Source: Streptomyces sp. NBC_01689 (GTDB taxonomy: Bacteria; Actinomycetota; Actinomycetes; Streptomycetales; Streptomycetaceae). From it: DNA of 64,000 nt. Below, piece by piece: positions 31,401 through 38,821 of this stretch. The stretch lies in assembly GCF_036250675.1 (NCBI RefSeq), contig NZ_CP109592.1, positions 434,001 to 498,000 on the forward strand. Reading direction: 5' to 3'. How positions within the stretch are numbered: position 1 is the stretch's first letter; each line of letters starts with the position of its first letter. Made by a program: the position numbers and the translations under genes. The notes under the pieces are model-generated. The model ran no database searches. It was not told where the DNA came from and saw only the letters and a program-made list of their open reading frames with translations.

Positions 31401-34004
31401 GTGCGCATCAGAAGAATCCGAACTCGAATGGCACTCCTGCTCGTCGCGGTGCTCGGCATGGCGGGACTGTCCGCCGCACCGGCCGCCACCGCCGCCGACG
31501 AGCCCGTGGAGGTCCACGGGCTGAAAGGCGAGTACTACACCCAGTCCGCCCCCGGCGCCTTCGACTTCCACGAGCTGAAGGCCACCGGATTCGACACCAA
31601 CCTCGACTTCGACAACCTGGAGCCGCGACTCGCCTTCGCCACCGGTCAGTCGGACGACGTCAACGTCCGCTGGACCGGCCGGATCGTCCCGGAGAAGACC
31701 GGCGCCACCACCTTCTCGATCATCGGCGACAACGGATTCCGGCTGTGGGTCGACGGGCAACTCGCCATCGATCACTGGGTCGACGACTGGGACCGTGAAC
31801 AGACCTCCCAGCCCGTCGAGCTGACCGCCGGCCGGGCCTACGACATCAAGGTCGAGTACTTCGAGCACTTCGGCGGCTCCAACCTCCATCTGCGCTGGAC
31901 CCCGCCGGGCGGCACGAAGACGGCCGTCCCGCAGTCGGCGCTCCGGCTGCCCGACGGATATGCCTATGACGGCGCCATCGCAACCACGGTGGAGAGGGAC
32001 GGCCGTACCCTGCGCCTCGACTTCGCCCAGGCGCTCGCCGCGCCCCCGGCCGGTCTCACCGACCACCTCGAAGCCGTCATCGGCGGCGCCAAGTGGCCCC
32101 TGTCCACGGCGAAGCTGGACCCGGCCGACCCGAAGTCGCTGCTCGTCCGGCTGAAGGAACCCGTCGTCGGCAATAAGACCGGCACGGCCCGGGGCACCGC
32201 CGACCTGAGCTACGACGGCAAGGGCGGCCTCTCCGGTACGAGCGGCAACGTTGTCAACACCTTCTGGAGCAGCGGCTCCAACCACTCCACCTACCAGCTG
32301 CGGACGAAGTGGGCGGACGACGTCGGCCCGCGCAACGCCCACCCCGAGTACCCCCGGCCCCAGCTCACCCGGGACAACTGGCAGAACCTGAACGGGTCCT
32401 GGCAGTTCGCCGCGGCCAAGGCGGGCGACCAGCCGCCGGTCGGCAGGAACCTCGCCGAGAAGATCCTCGTGCCCTACCCCGTGGAATCCCAGCTCTCCGG
32501 CATCGAACGGCACGAGGACCGCATGTGGTACCGCCGCACCTTCACGGTCCCCAAGGACTGGCGGATCGGCTCCGGCAAGCGGCTGCGGCTCAACTTCGGC
32601 GCCGTCGACTGGCGGGCCGAGGTCTACGTCAACGGCACCAAAGTCGCCGAACACCAGGGTGGCTACGACAAGTTCAGCGCCGATGTGACCGCCGCGCTGA
32701 AGCCGGGAAGGACTCAGGAGCTGATCGTCGGCGTCTACGACCCGACCGACGCGCAGGGCGGCGAGAACCCGCCGGTGGGCAAGCAGCGTCTCGACCCCAG
32801 CGGCATCTGGTACACCCCGTCCTCCGGAATCTGGCAGACGGTGTGGATGGAACCGGTCGCCTCCGACCACGTCGACTCGCTCAAGCTCACGCCCGACGTG
32901 AAGAACAGCCGGCTCAGCGTCGAGCCGCAGGGCGTCCGCAGCGGGGTGCCGGTCACCGCCACCGCCTACGCCGGACACAAGAAGGTCGCCACCGTGACCG
33001 GCCGCACCGGGCAGCCGCTCACTCTGAAGATCGTCAACCCGCACCTCTGGTCGCCGGACGATCCGTTCCTCTACGACCTGAAGGTCACGGTCGGCGCGGA
33101 CCGCGTCGGCAGCTACTTCGGGATGCGTTCCATCGCCGTGGAGAAGGTGGACGGGACCCCGCGCACGGTCCTCAACGGCAAGCCGGTCTTCATGATGGCC
33201 ACCCTCGACCAGGGCTTCTGGCCCGACGGTCTGCACACCGCGCCGACCGACGAAGCCCTGGCGTACGACCTGAAGATGCACAAGCAGATGGGCTTCAACG
33301 CGGTCCGCAAGCACATCAAGGTGGAACCCGACCGCTGGTTCTACTGGGCGGACCGGCTCGGCCTGATGGTCTGGCAGGACATGCCCGCCATGACGGCCGG
33401 GGTCGATCCGGACGCCGCGTCCCGCGCCGAGTACGAGCGCGAGATGAAGCAGATGATCGACGAGCACATCAGCAGCCCGTCGGTCGTCATGTGGGTGACC
33501 TTCAACGAGGGTTGGGGCCAGTACGACGAGGCCCGCATCGCCGACCAGGCCAAGTCCTGGGACCCCACCCGCCTCGTCAACTCCATGTCGGGCATCAACC
33601 TCGGCGTGGACGGCGGCACCGGCGACATCATCGACGAGCACGGCTACCCGAGTCCGGCACTGCCGCCCGACCCCGACGGGAAGCGCGCCCTCGTCAGCGG
33701 AGAGTACGGCGGTCTCGGCCTCGCGGTGCCCGGTCACGCCTGGTCGGTGCAGCAGTCCTACGTGGACGTCGACCCGGCGACGTACACCGACGACTACCTG
33801 GCCCGCCTGGACGAGGTGCACAAGCTCGCCTGCAAGGGCGGCAACGGCGCCGTCTACACCCAGATCTCGGATGTGGAGGGCGAGTTGAACGGGCTGATGA
33901 CGTACGACCGCAAGGTGGTCAAGCCCGATGTGAAGCGGCTGAAGGCGGCCCACGACGCGCTGATCCACGACGCGTCGCAGCCCACACCGGCAGGCTGCTC
34001 CTGA
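31401..34004 (+). CDS. Secreted PA14-GH2 glycoside hydrolase, putative beta-galactofuranosidase
   Basis: An 867-residue exported enzyme. The signal peptide is MRIRRIRTRMALLLVAVLGM, cut near ATAA/DE. A PA14 carbohydrate-binding domain covers residues about 35-185 (GLKGEYYTQSAPGAFDFHEL, GDNGFRLWVDGQLAIDHWVD). GH2 follows: jelly-roll from about 320 (RPQLTRDNWQNLNGSWQF), immunoglobulin-like domain and a TIM barrel from about 590. The acid/base is Glu703 in VTFNEGWGQY and the likely nucleophile is Glu768 in VSGEYGGLG. GH2 holds several beta-glycosidases; Streptomyces beta-galactofuranosidases are, as I recall, GH2. Neighbouring YtfQ-like uptake genes favour that. GTG 31401 follows AAGGAGGA. A terminator follows. 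Confidence 0.85.
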   Translation: MRIRRIRTRMALLLVAVLGMAGLSAAPAATAADEPVEVHGLKGEYYTQSAPGAFDFHELKATGFDTNLDFDNLEPRLAFATGQSDDVNVRWTGRIVPEKTGATTFSIIGDNGFRLWVDGQLAIDHWVDDWDREQTSQPVELTAGRAYDIKVEYFEHFGGSNLHLRWTPPGGTKTAVPQSALRLPDGYAYDGAIATTVERDGRTLRLDFAQALAAPPAGLTDHLEAVIGGAKWPLSTAKLDPADPKSLLVRLKEPVVGNKTGTARGTADLSYDGKGGLSGTSGNVVNTFWSSGSNHSTYQLRTKWADDVGPRNAHPEYPRPQLTRDNWQNLNGSWQFAAAKAGDQPPVGRNLAEKILVPYPVESQLSGIERHEDRMWYRRTFTVPKDWRIGSGKRLRLNFGAVDWRAEVYVNGTKVAEHQGGYDKFSADVTAALKPGRTQELIVGVYDPTDAQGGENPPVGKQRLDPSGIWYTPSSGIWQTVWMEPVASDHVDSLKLTPDVKNSRLSVEPQGVRSGVPVTATAYAGHKKVATVTGRTGQPLTLKIVNPHLWSPDDPFLYDLKVTVGADRVGSYFGMRSIAVEKVDGTPRTVLNGKPVFMMATLDQGFWPDGLHTAPTDEALAYDLKMHKQMGFNAVRKHIKVEPDRWFYWADRLGLMVWQDMPAMTAGVDPDAASRAEYEREMKQMIDEHISSPSVVMWVTFNEGWGQYDEARIADQAKSWDPTRLVNSMSGINLGVDGGTGDIIDEHGYPSPALPPDPDGKRALVSGEYGGLGLAVPGHAWSVQQSYVDVDPATYTDDYLARLDEVHKLACKGGNGAVYTQISDVEGELNGLMTYDRKVVKPDVKRLKAAHDALIHDASQPTPAGCS

Positions 34005-34076
34005 CGGCGGGCCGCCCGGCCGGCGCCTCACCGCTTCATCGTAGGCGCCACGTTCCGACCCGCTGACGGGTCATCG

Positions 34077-34116
34077 GCACGGTCCGCTCCCCCGAGGACG
34101 GGGGAGCGGACCGTGC
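34077..34116. terminator. 17-bp perfect stem-loop terminator after GH2
   Basis: GCACGGTCCGCTCCCCC (34077-34093) pairs exactly with 34100-34116 across a 6-nt loop, 73 bp past the GH2 stop. Confidence 0.85.
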
Positions 34117-34225
34117 CTCGTCCGTCCCGCCCCGCCACTCGTCCCCCCGCTCGCCGGACGAGCCGCCTCACCGGTTTTCGCGTGCGCCACCGTGAGGGGT
34201 GCCGGAGAAGGGGTAGACGGCCGTC

Positions 34226-34456
34226 ATGATCTCCCCCCGTGTCCTCGCAGCCGACAGCTCGTCCTCGCTCCCCCTGATCGTCGCCGGCGTGGTGCTCGCC
34301 GCCCTCCTGATCGGCGCGTTCTGGTACGGCAGCCGCCGTACCGCACGCCGCGTGGACCCCGGCGCCCGCCCGGCGGACCAGAACCCGCGAGCGGCGACAC
34401 GACAGAACTCCTGGCAGACCCCCGACGACGACCCCGACCGCCGCCCGCGGACCTGA
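34226..34456 (+). CDS. DUF6479-type small membrane protein
   Basis: A 76-residue protein with one membrane span (LPLIVAGVVLAALLIGAFWY), then GSRRTARRVDPGARP and a Pro/Asp/Arg-rich tail with the SWQTPDDDP motif. This is the layout I associate with the DUF6479 family of Streptomyces. The Arg-rich stretch after the span predicts the C-terminus inside. It is a single gene between the GH2 terminator and the convergent LacI gene. No function is known. Confidence 0.65.
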   Translation: MISPRVLAADSSSSLPLIVAGVVLAALLIGAFWYGSRRTARRVDPGARPADQNPRAATRQNSWQTPDDDPDRRPRT

Positions 34457-34568
34457 CCGCCCCTCCCCCGTGCGTCGCACACCGTCGTTCGCCCGGCCTG
34501 CGTCCCGGGCGTCCGGGCTCGGGGGCCCGGGCGGTGACGAAGCGCGGTGTGTGCGGACGCCGGCCGGC

Positions 34569-35591
34569 TCACGCCGTGCCGGGCGGCGCCGTGCTCTGGC
34601 GCACCACGAGATGCGTGGCCAGCTCGATGCGCTGGGCGGTCTTGCCGGACTCGTCGCGGTGGAACAGCATGCGTGAGGCCTCCTCGGCCATGTGCCGCAG
34701 CGGCTGGTGCACCGTGGTGAGCGGCGGGCTCGACCACTGCGCGAGCGGTACGTCGTCGTAGCCGACCACCGACAGATCCCGCGGTACGTGGAGTCCCTTG
34801 ACGCGGGCCGCCTCCAGCACGCCGAGCGCCTGGAGGTCGCTGCCCGCGAAGATCGCGGTCGGCCGGTCCGGGCCGTCCAGCAGGCTCATCGCGTGCTCGA
34901 AACCGCCCTGCACATGGAAGTCGCCGAAACGGATGAGCCGAGGGTCCACCTCCAGGCCGGCCATGGCCATGGCGGAGCGATAGCCGTCCAGGCGGGCGAG
35001 AGAGCACAGCATGTCCTCGGGACCGGTGATGATCGCGACCCGTTCGTGGTCCTGTGCGGTGAGATGCCGGGTGGCGGCGAGGCCGCCGGCCCAGTTCGCC
35101 GACCCGACCGACGGCACGTCGGGGTCGGGGTCACCGGCGGGATCGACCACGACGAAGGGGATGGCCGCCGCCCTGAGCTGCCGTTTGACGTCCTGCGGGA
35201 GGGTGGAGAAGACCAGGACGACGCCCAACGGCTTTCTCTGCAGGACGCCCGCGAGCCATTCCGGCCCGGGGGTGTGGCGCGTGCCGCTGACGGTGAGGAC
35301 GACCGTGGCACGGTTGTCCCGCGCCACCTGCTCCACGCCCTTGATCAGTTCCATCGCCCAGATGCTGTCCAACTCGTGGAACACCAGTTCCAGGAGGGCG
35401 GGCTGCGACGACGTCCGGGTACGCCGGCGGTAGCCGTGCTCCTCCAGCAGTCGTTCCACCTTGGCCCGGGTCACGCGTGACACATCCGCGCGGCCGTTCA
35501 GCACCTTCGAAACTGTCGGCAACGAAACGCCGGCCACTCTCGCCACTTCGGCCAGGGTCACCCTGCCGTTCGCCTCGTCCTCTTCGCTCAT
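34569..35591 (-). CDS. bxlR: LacI family repressor of the xylobiose operon (BxlR-like)
   Basis: A 340-residue LacI regulator: HTH TLAEVARVAGVSLPTVSKVL, then NGRADVSRVTRAKVERLLEE, and a sensor domain ending PLAQWSSPPLTTVHQPLRHM, a C-terminal signature common in xylan-utilisation repressors of actinomycetes. It is divergent from the ABC transporter/GH3 operon across 139 bp, which contains the palindrome CGAAA-C-TTTCG. BxlR of S. thermoviolaceus sits in the same position next to bxlEFGA and, as I recall, binds a CGAA/TTCG dyad released by xylobiose. The name rests on gene order and operator type. Confidence 0.8.
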   Translation of the reverse strand: MSEEDEANGRVTLAEVARVAGVSLPTVSKVLNGRADVSRVTRAKVERLLEEHGYRRRTRTSSQPALLELVFHELDSIWAMELIKGVEQVARDNRATVVLTVSGTRHTPGPEWLAGVLQRKPLGVVLVFSTLPQDVKRQLRAAAIPFVVVDPAGDPDPDVPSVGSANWAGGLAATRHLTAQDHERVAIITGPEDMLCSLARLDGYRSAMAMAGLEVDPRLIRFGDFHVQGGFEHAMSLLDGPDRPTAIFAGSDLQALGVLEAARVKGLHVPRDLSVVGYDDVPLAQWSSPPLTTVHQPLRHMAEEASRMLFHRDESGKTAQRIELATHLVVRQSTAPPGTA

Positions 35592-35708
35592 GCCTGCAGG
35601 ATATAGCCACCGGCTCAGACAACGGTCCGAGCAAGTGCCTGCATGACCATTGACCGTGTCTCAGGCCTGACCTAGTGTCCGCAGCGCCAATACTTTCGGT
35701 AATGCATT

Positions 35709-35723
35709 CGAAACTTTCGAAAG
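35709..35723. promoter_or_regulatory. CGAAA/TTTCG operator of the bxl-like operon
   Basis: CGAAACTTTCG (35709-35719) is a perfect dyad; it overlaps a second one, CTTTCGAAAG (35714-35723), and a further half-site CTTTCGG lies at 35693. It is 8-22 bp before the binding-protein start. CGAAA elements of this kind are known upstream of Streptomyces xylanase genes. Confidence 0.7.
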
Positions 35724-35730
35724 GCGAAGG

Positions 35731-37035
35731 ATGAACACACGTGCGCGCATGCCCAGACTGGTGGCCTGCGGTGCGACGCTCGCCCTGGCGCTGAGCCTCT
35801 CCGCCTGCGGCGGCGACAACGGCAAGGCGTCGTCGAACGACGGCAAGATCCACGTCCTGGTCTACGGGGACGCCAGCAACAAGGTCGAGAAGCAGATCGT
35901 CGACACGTTCAACAAGACGTCCGACGTCAAGGCCGTCCTCGACACCATCCCCGGTGCCGACTATCAGCAGAAGCTCCAAACGATCATCAACACGCCTCAG
36001 GCGCCGGACATCTTCTTCAACTGGGGCGGCGGCAGCATCCAGCCGTTCGTCAAGGCCGGCCTGCTGATGCCGCTGGACAGTTTCATCAAGAAGGACCCGA
36101 ACCTGGAGAAGAGCTTCCTGCCCTCGGTCGTCAAGAGCGCGGTCGTCGACGGGACGTCCTACGGCGTGCCGATGCGCGGCACCCAGCCCGTGCTGCTGTT
36201 CCACAACAAGAAGGTCCTCGACGACGCGGGTGTGAAGCCCCCGCAGACGTGGGACGAGCTGCTCGGCGCGGTCAAGAAGCTCAAGGCGAAGGGCGTCACC
36301 CCCATCGCCCTCGGTGGCGGCGACAGATGGCCCACACTCATGTGGTTCGAGTACCTCTACGACCGCATCGCCGGCCCGGGCCTGTTCCAGAAGGCCCATG
36401 AGGGCGACAAGAAGGCGTGGGAGAGCGCCGACAGCAAGAAGGCCCTGAGCATGATCAGGGAACTCGTGGACGCCGGTGCCTTCGGCAAGAACTACGACTC
36501 CGTGAAGTACACCAACGGCGCCTCGCCGGCGCTGCTGGCGTCGGGCAAGGCCGGGTTCGAGCTGATGGGCTCCTGGTACTACGCCCAACAGCAGTCGGAC
36601 GCCAAGGCGTTCGCGGAGAAGGACCTCGGCTACACGACGTTCCCGACCGTCCCCGAGGGCAAGGGCGACGCGGCGGACGTGGTCGGGAACACCAACAACT
36701 TCTACTCGGTGCTGAAGAAGACCAAGCACCCCGAAGCCGTCGGTGAGTTCCTGAAGCTCATGTACTCGGACGAGTTCGTGAAGGCGCAGCTGGCCATCGG
36801 CAACCTGCCGACCACGACGAACACCCCGAAGTTCCTCGGCACCTCGGCCGACCCCGACTACTCACGCTTCCAGTACGACCTGGTCGCGAAGGCCCCCGCG
36901 TTCCAGCTGTCCTGGGACCAGGCGTACCCGCCGGCGGCGGGCACGCCCATCCAGCAGGCCGTGCAGCAGTTCTTCAACGGCCAGATCGACGCGGACGGCT
37001 TCATCCAGGCCATGCAGGCCCTCCCGACCGAGTGA
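35731..37035 (+). CDS. bxlE: Extracellular sugar-binding lipoprotein, xylobiose type
   Basis: A 434-residue family-1 solute-binding protein. Signal peptide with lipobox LSLSACGG (Cys28). Typical features are YQQKLQTIINTPQAPDIFFN, the hinge-region GVPMRGTQPVLLFHNKKVLD and WTFDE-like pocket residues in PPQTWDELLGAVKKLKAKGV. It captures an oligosaccharide outside the cell for the two permeases downstream. ATG 35731 follows GGCGAAGG. No ATPase gene is present; as in other Streptomyces carbohydrate systems, the shared ATPase MsiK would be needed. Operon order and the adjacent operator suggest xylobiose. Confidence 0.82.
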   Translation: MNTRARMPRLVACGATLALALSLSACGGDNGKASSNDGKIHVLVYGDASNKVEKQIVDTFNKTSDVKAVLDTIPGADYQQKLQTIINTPQAPDIFFNWGGGSIQPFVKAGLLMPLDSFIKKDPNLEKSFLPSVVKSAVVDGTSYGVPMRGTQPVLLFHNKKVLDDAGVKPPQTWDELLGAVKKLKAKGVTPIALGGGDRWPTLMWFEYLYDRIAGPGLFQKAHEGDKKAWESADSKKALSMIRELVDAGAFGKNYDSVKYTNGASPALLASGKAGFELMGSWYYAQQQSDAKAFAEKDLGYTTFPTVPEGKGDAADVVGNTNNFYSVLKKTKHPEAVGEFLKLMYSDEFVKAQLAIGNLPTTTNTPKFLGTSADPDYSRFQYDLVAKAPAFQLSWDQAYPPAAGTPIQQAVQQFFNGQIDADGFIQAMQALPTE

Positions 37036-37042
37036 ACGGCTC

Positions 37043-37999
37043 ATGACCACACAGATCACGAGCTCTCCGTCCACCGCCAGGTTCCGCAAGGAGGCCTCGC
37101 GGTGGCCGGCCGGCTCACACGCCGCAGACGTGGGACGGCCCGGCTTCGGCTGGGCTCTGCCCGCCACCCTCTTCTTCGCCCTGTTCGCCCTCGTTCCGCT
37201 GGTCATGGTCGCGGTGCTGTCCTTCATGAGCTGGAACGGGCTCGGCTCCCCCCAGTTCGTGGGCATGGACAACTGGTCACGTCTGGTGGACGACCCCGTG
37301 ATGCTCAAGAGCATCTGGACGACCCTGCTCCTCACCGCGCTGGGCATCGTCATACAGACGCCGCTCAGCATCGTCCTCGGGACCTGGGCCGCCGGCCACC
37401 AGCGCAATCGCGCCGTCCTGTCGGCCGTCTACTTCGTTCCGCTGCTGCTGTCGGCCACCGCGGTCTCCGTACTGTGGCGGGCCCTTCTCGACCCCAACTT
37501 CGGCATCCCCGCGGACGCCACCTGGCTGTTCGGGGACGGCAACCTGTTCGGCAAGCAGACCACCGCCATCGGGGTGCTGGCCTTCGTCAGCACCTGGCAG
37601 TTCACTCCCTTCCACACCCTGATCTACCAGGGTGCCGCCAGGGCCGTCCCACAGGTGCTCTACCAGGCCGCGGAGATCGACGGAGCGGGCCGCTACCGGC
37701 AGTTCTTCCACATCACGCTGCCTCAACTGCGCAACTCGATGATCACCTCGATGATCCTCATGACGGTCGGCGGGCTGACCACCTTCGAAACGGTCCTCAT
37801 CCTCACGCAGGGAGGACCGGGGACCGACACCACCATCAGCGCCTACTACATGTACGAAAAGGCCTTCAAGAGCTTCGATTTCGGCACCGGCTCCGCCATC
37901 GCCCTCACCCTGGTGGTCGCCTCCACGGTCATCTCGCTCATCGTCGTGCGGGTGTCCGGCTACGACAAGATGCGCAGCTCCATGGAGGGGGTGGCATGA
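37043..37999 (+). CDS. bxlF: ABC sugar permease 1, xylobiose type
   Basis: A 318-residue MalF-like permease with six predicted spans after a 40-residue cytosolic lead. The permease EAA loop is EIDGAGRYRQFFHITLPQLR (EAAxxDGA-type), followed by SMILMTVGGLTTFETVLILT and TQGGPGTDTTISAYYMYEKA. The start is 7 nt after the binding-protein stop and its own stop overlaps the next start. It forms the channel with the following gene. Confidence 0.86.
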   Translation: MTTQITSSPSTARFRKEASRWPAGSHAADVGRPGFGWALPATLFFALFALVPLVMVAVLSFMSWNGLGSPQFVGMDNWSRLVDDPVMLKSIWTTLLLTALGIVIQTPLSIVLGTWAAGHQRNRAVLSAVYFVPLLLSATAVSVLWRALLDPNFGIPADATWLFGDGNLFGKQTTAIGVLAFVSTWQFTPFHTLIYQGAARAVPQVLYQAAEIDGAGRYRQFFHITLPQLRNSMITSMILMTVGGLTTFETVLILTQGGPGTDTTISAYYMYEKAFKSFDFGTGSAIALTLVVASTVISLIVVRVSGYDKMRSSMEGVA

Positions 38000-38814
38000 G
38001 GCGCCGTCCCAACTACCTGGCCGGCGTCGGCTCCACCGTCTGGCTGTTCGTGGTGGGTCTGCCCCTGTACGTGATGCTCGCCGCGACACTGCGGACCCGC
38101 GGTGACTATGCCGCGAACGGCCCGGTGTCCGTGCCGGACACCTTCACTCTCGACAACTACTTCGGCGCCTTCGACGCCGACTTCGGTCAGTACTTCCTCA
38201 ACACGGTCGCCGTCACGGCAGCCGTGGTCGCCCTGGTACTGGTCCTGGTCCCGCCGCTCTCCTTCGCCATCGTGCGCAGCCGCAGCAGGGTGACCTCACT
38301 GGTCTTCCGCCTGTTTCTGCTGGGGCTCGCCATTCCGGCGCAGGCGGTGATCGTGCCGATGTTCTACCTGATCAGCGAGGCGGGGCTCTATGACAACCTG
38401 CTCGGCGTCATCCTGCCGACGGCCGCGTTCTGCCTGCCGATGTCGGCGCTGATCCTCAGCGGTGCGATGCGTGACATCTCCCCCGAGCTGTTCGAGGCCA
38501 TGGCCGTGGACGGCGCGACTCCGCGCCGCATGTTCTTCCAACTGGTCGTACCGCTCTCGCGCGGCGGCCTGTCCACGATCACGGTCTTCTCCGCGCTCCA
38601 GGCATGGAACGGCTTCCTGTTCCCGCTCGTGCTGACCCAGTCCGACTCCACCAAGGTGATCACGCTGGGTCTGTACAACTTCCAGACCGAACACGGCATC
38701 GACATTCCCGGCCTGCTGGGCGCCGTCATGCTGTCCATGATCCCTGTTCTGCTCGTTTACCTGTTCGCCCGTCGCGCCCTGGTCCAGGGCCTGATGGGCG
38801 TCGGAGGAAAGTGA
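37996..38814 (+). CDS. bxlG: ABC sugar permease 2, xylobiose type
   Basis: A 272-residue MalG-like permease, six spans. The EAA loop is FEAMAVDGATPRRMFFQLVV, and the C-terminal span ends VYLFARRALVQGLMGVGGK, typical of the second carbohydrate permease. The start ATG 37996 overlaps the bxlF stop by ATGA. The short N-terminus begins directly with a span (GVGSTVWLFVVGLPLYVMLA). Confidence 0.86.
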   Translation: MRRRPNYLAGVGSTVWLFVVGLPLYVMLAATLRTRGDYAANGPVSVPDTFTLDNYFGAFDADFGQYFLNTVAVTAAVVALVLVLVPPLSFAIVRSRSRVTSLVFRLFLLGLAIPAQAVIVPMFYLISEAGLYDNLLGVILPTAAFCLPMSALILSGAMRDISPELFEAMAVDGATPRRMFFQLVVPLSRGGLSTITVFSALQAWNGFLFPLVLTQSDSTKVITLGLYNFQTEHGIDIPGLLGAVMLSMIPVLLVYLFARRALVQGLMGVGGK

Positions 38815-38821
38815 TCGCCAC

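Noticed and set aside
31242..34031. A long reverse-strand frame opposite the GH2 gene that runs into the LacI gene
   Set aside because: The LacI family start is at 31241; the extension is low-complexity and mirrors the GH2 codons.
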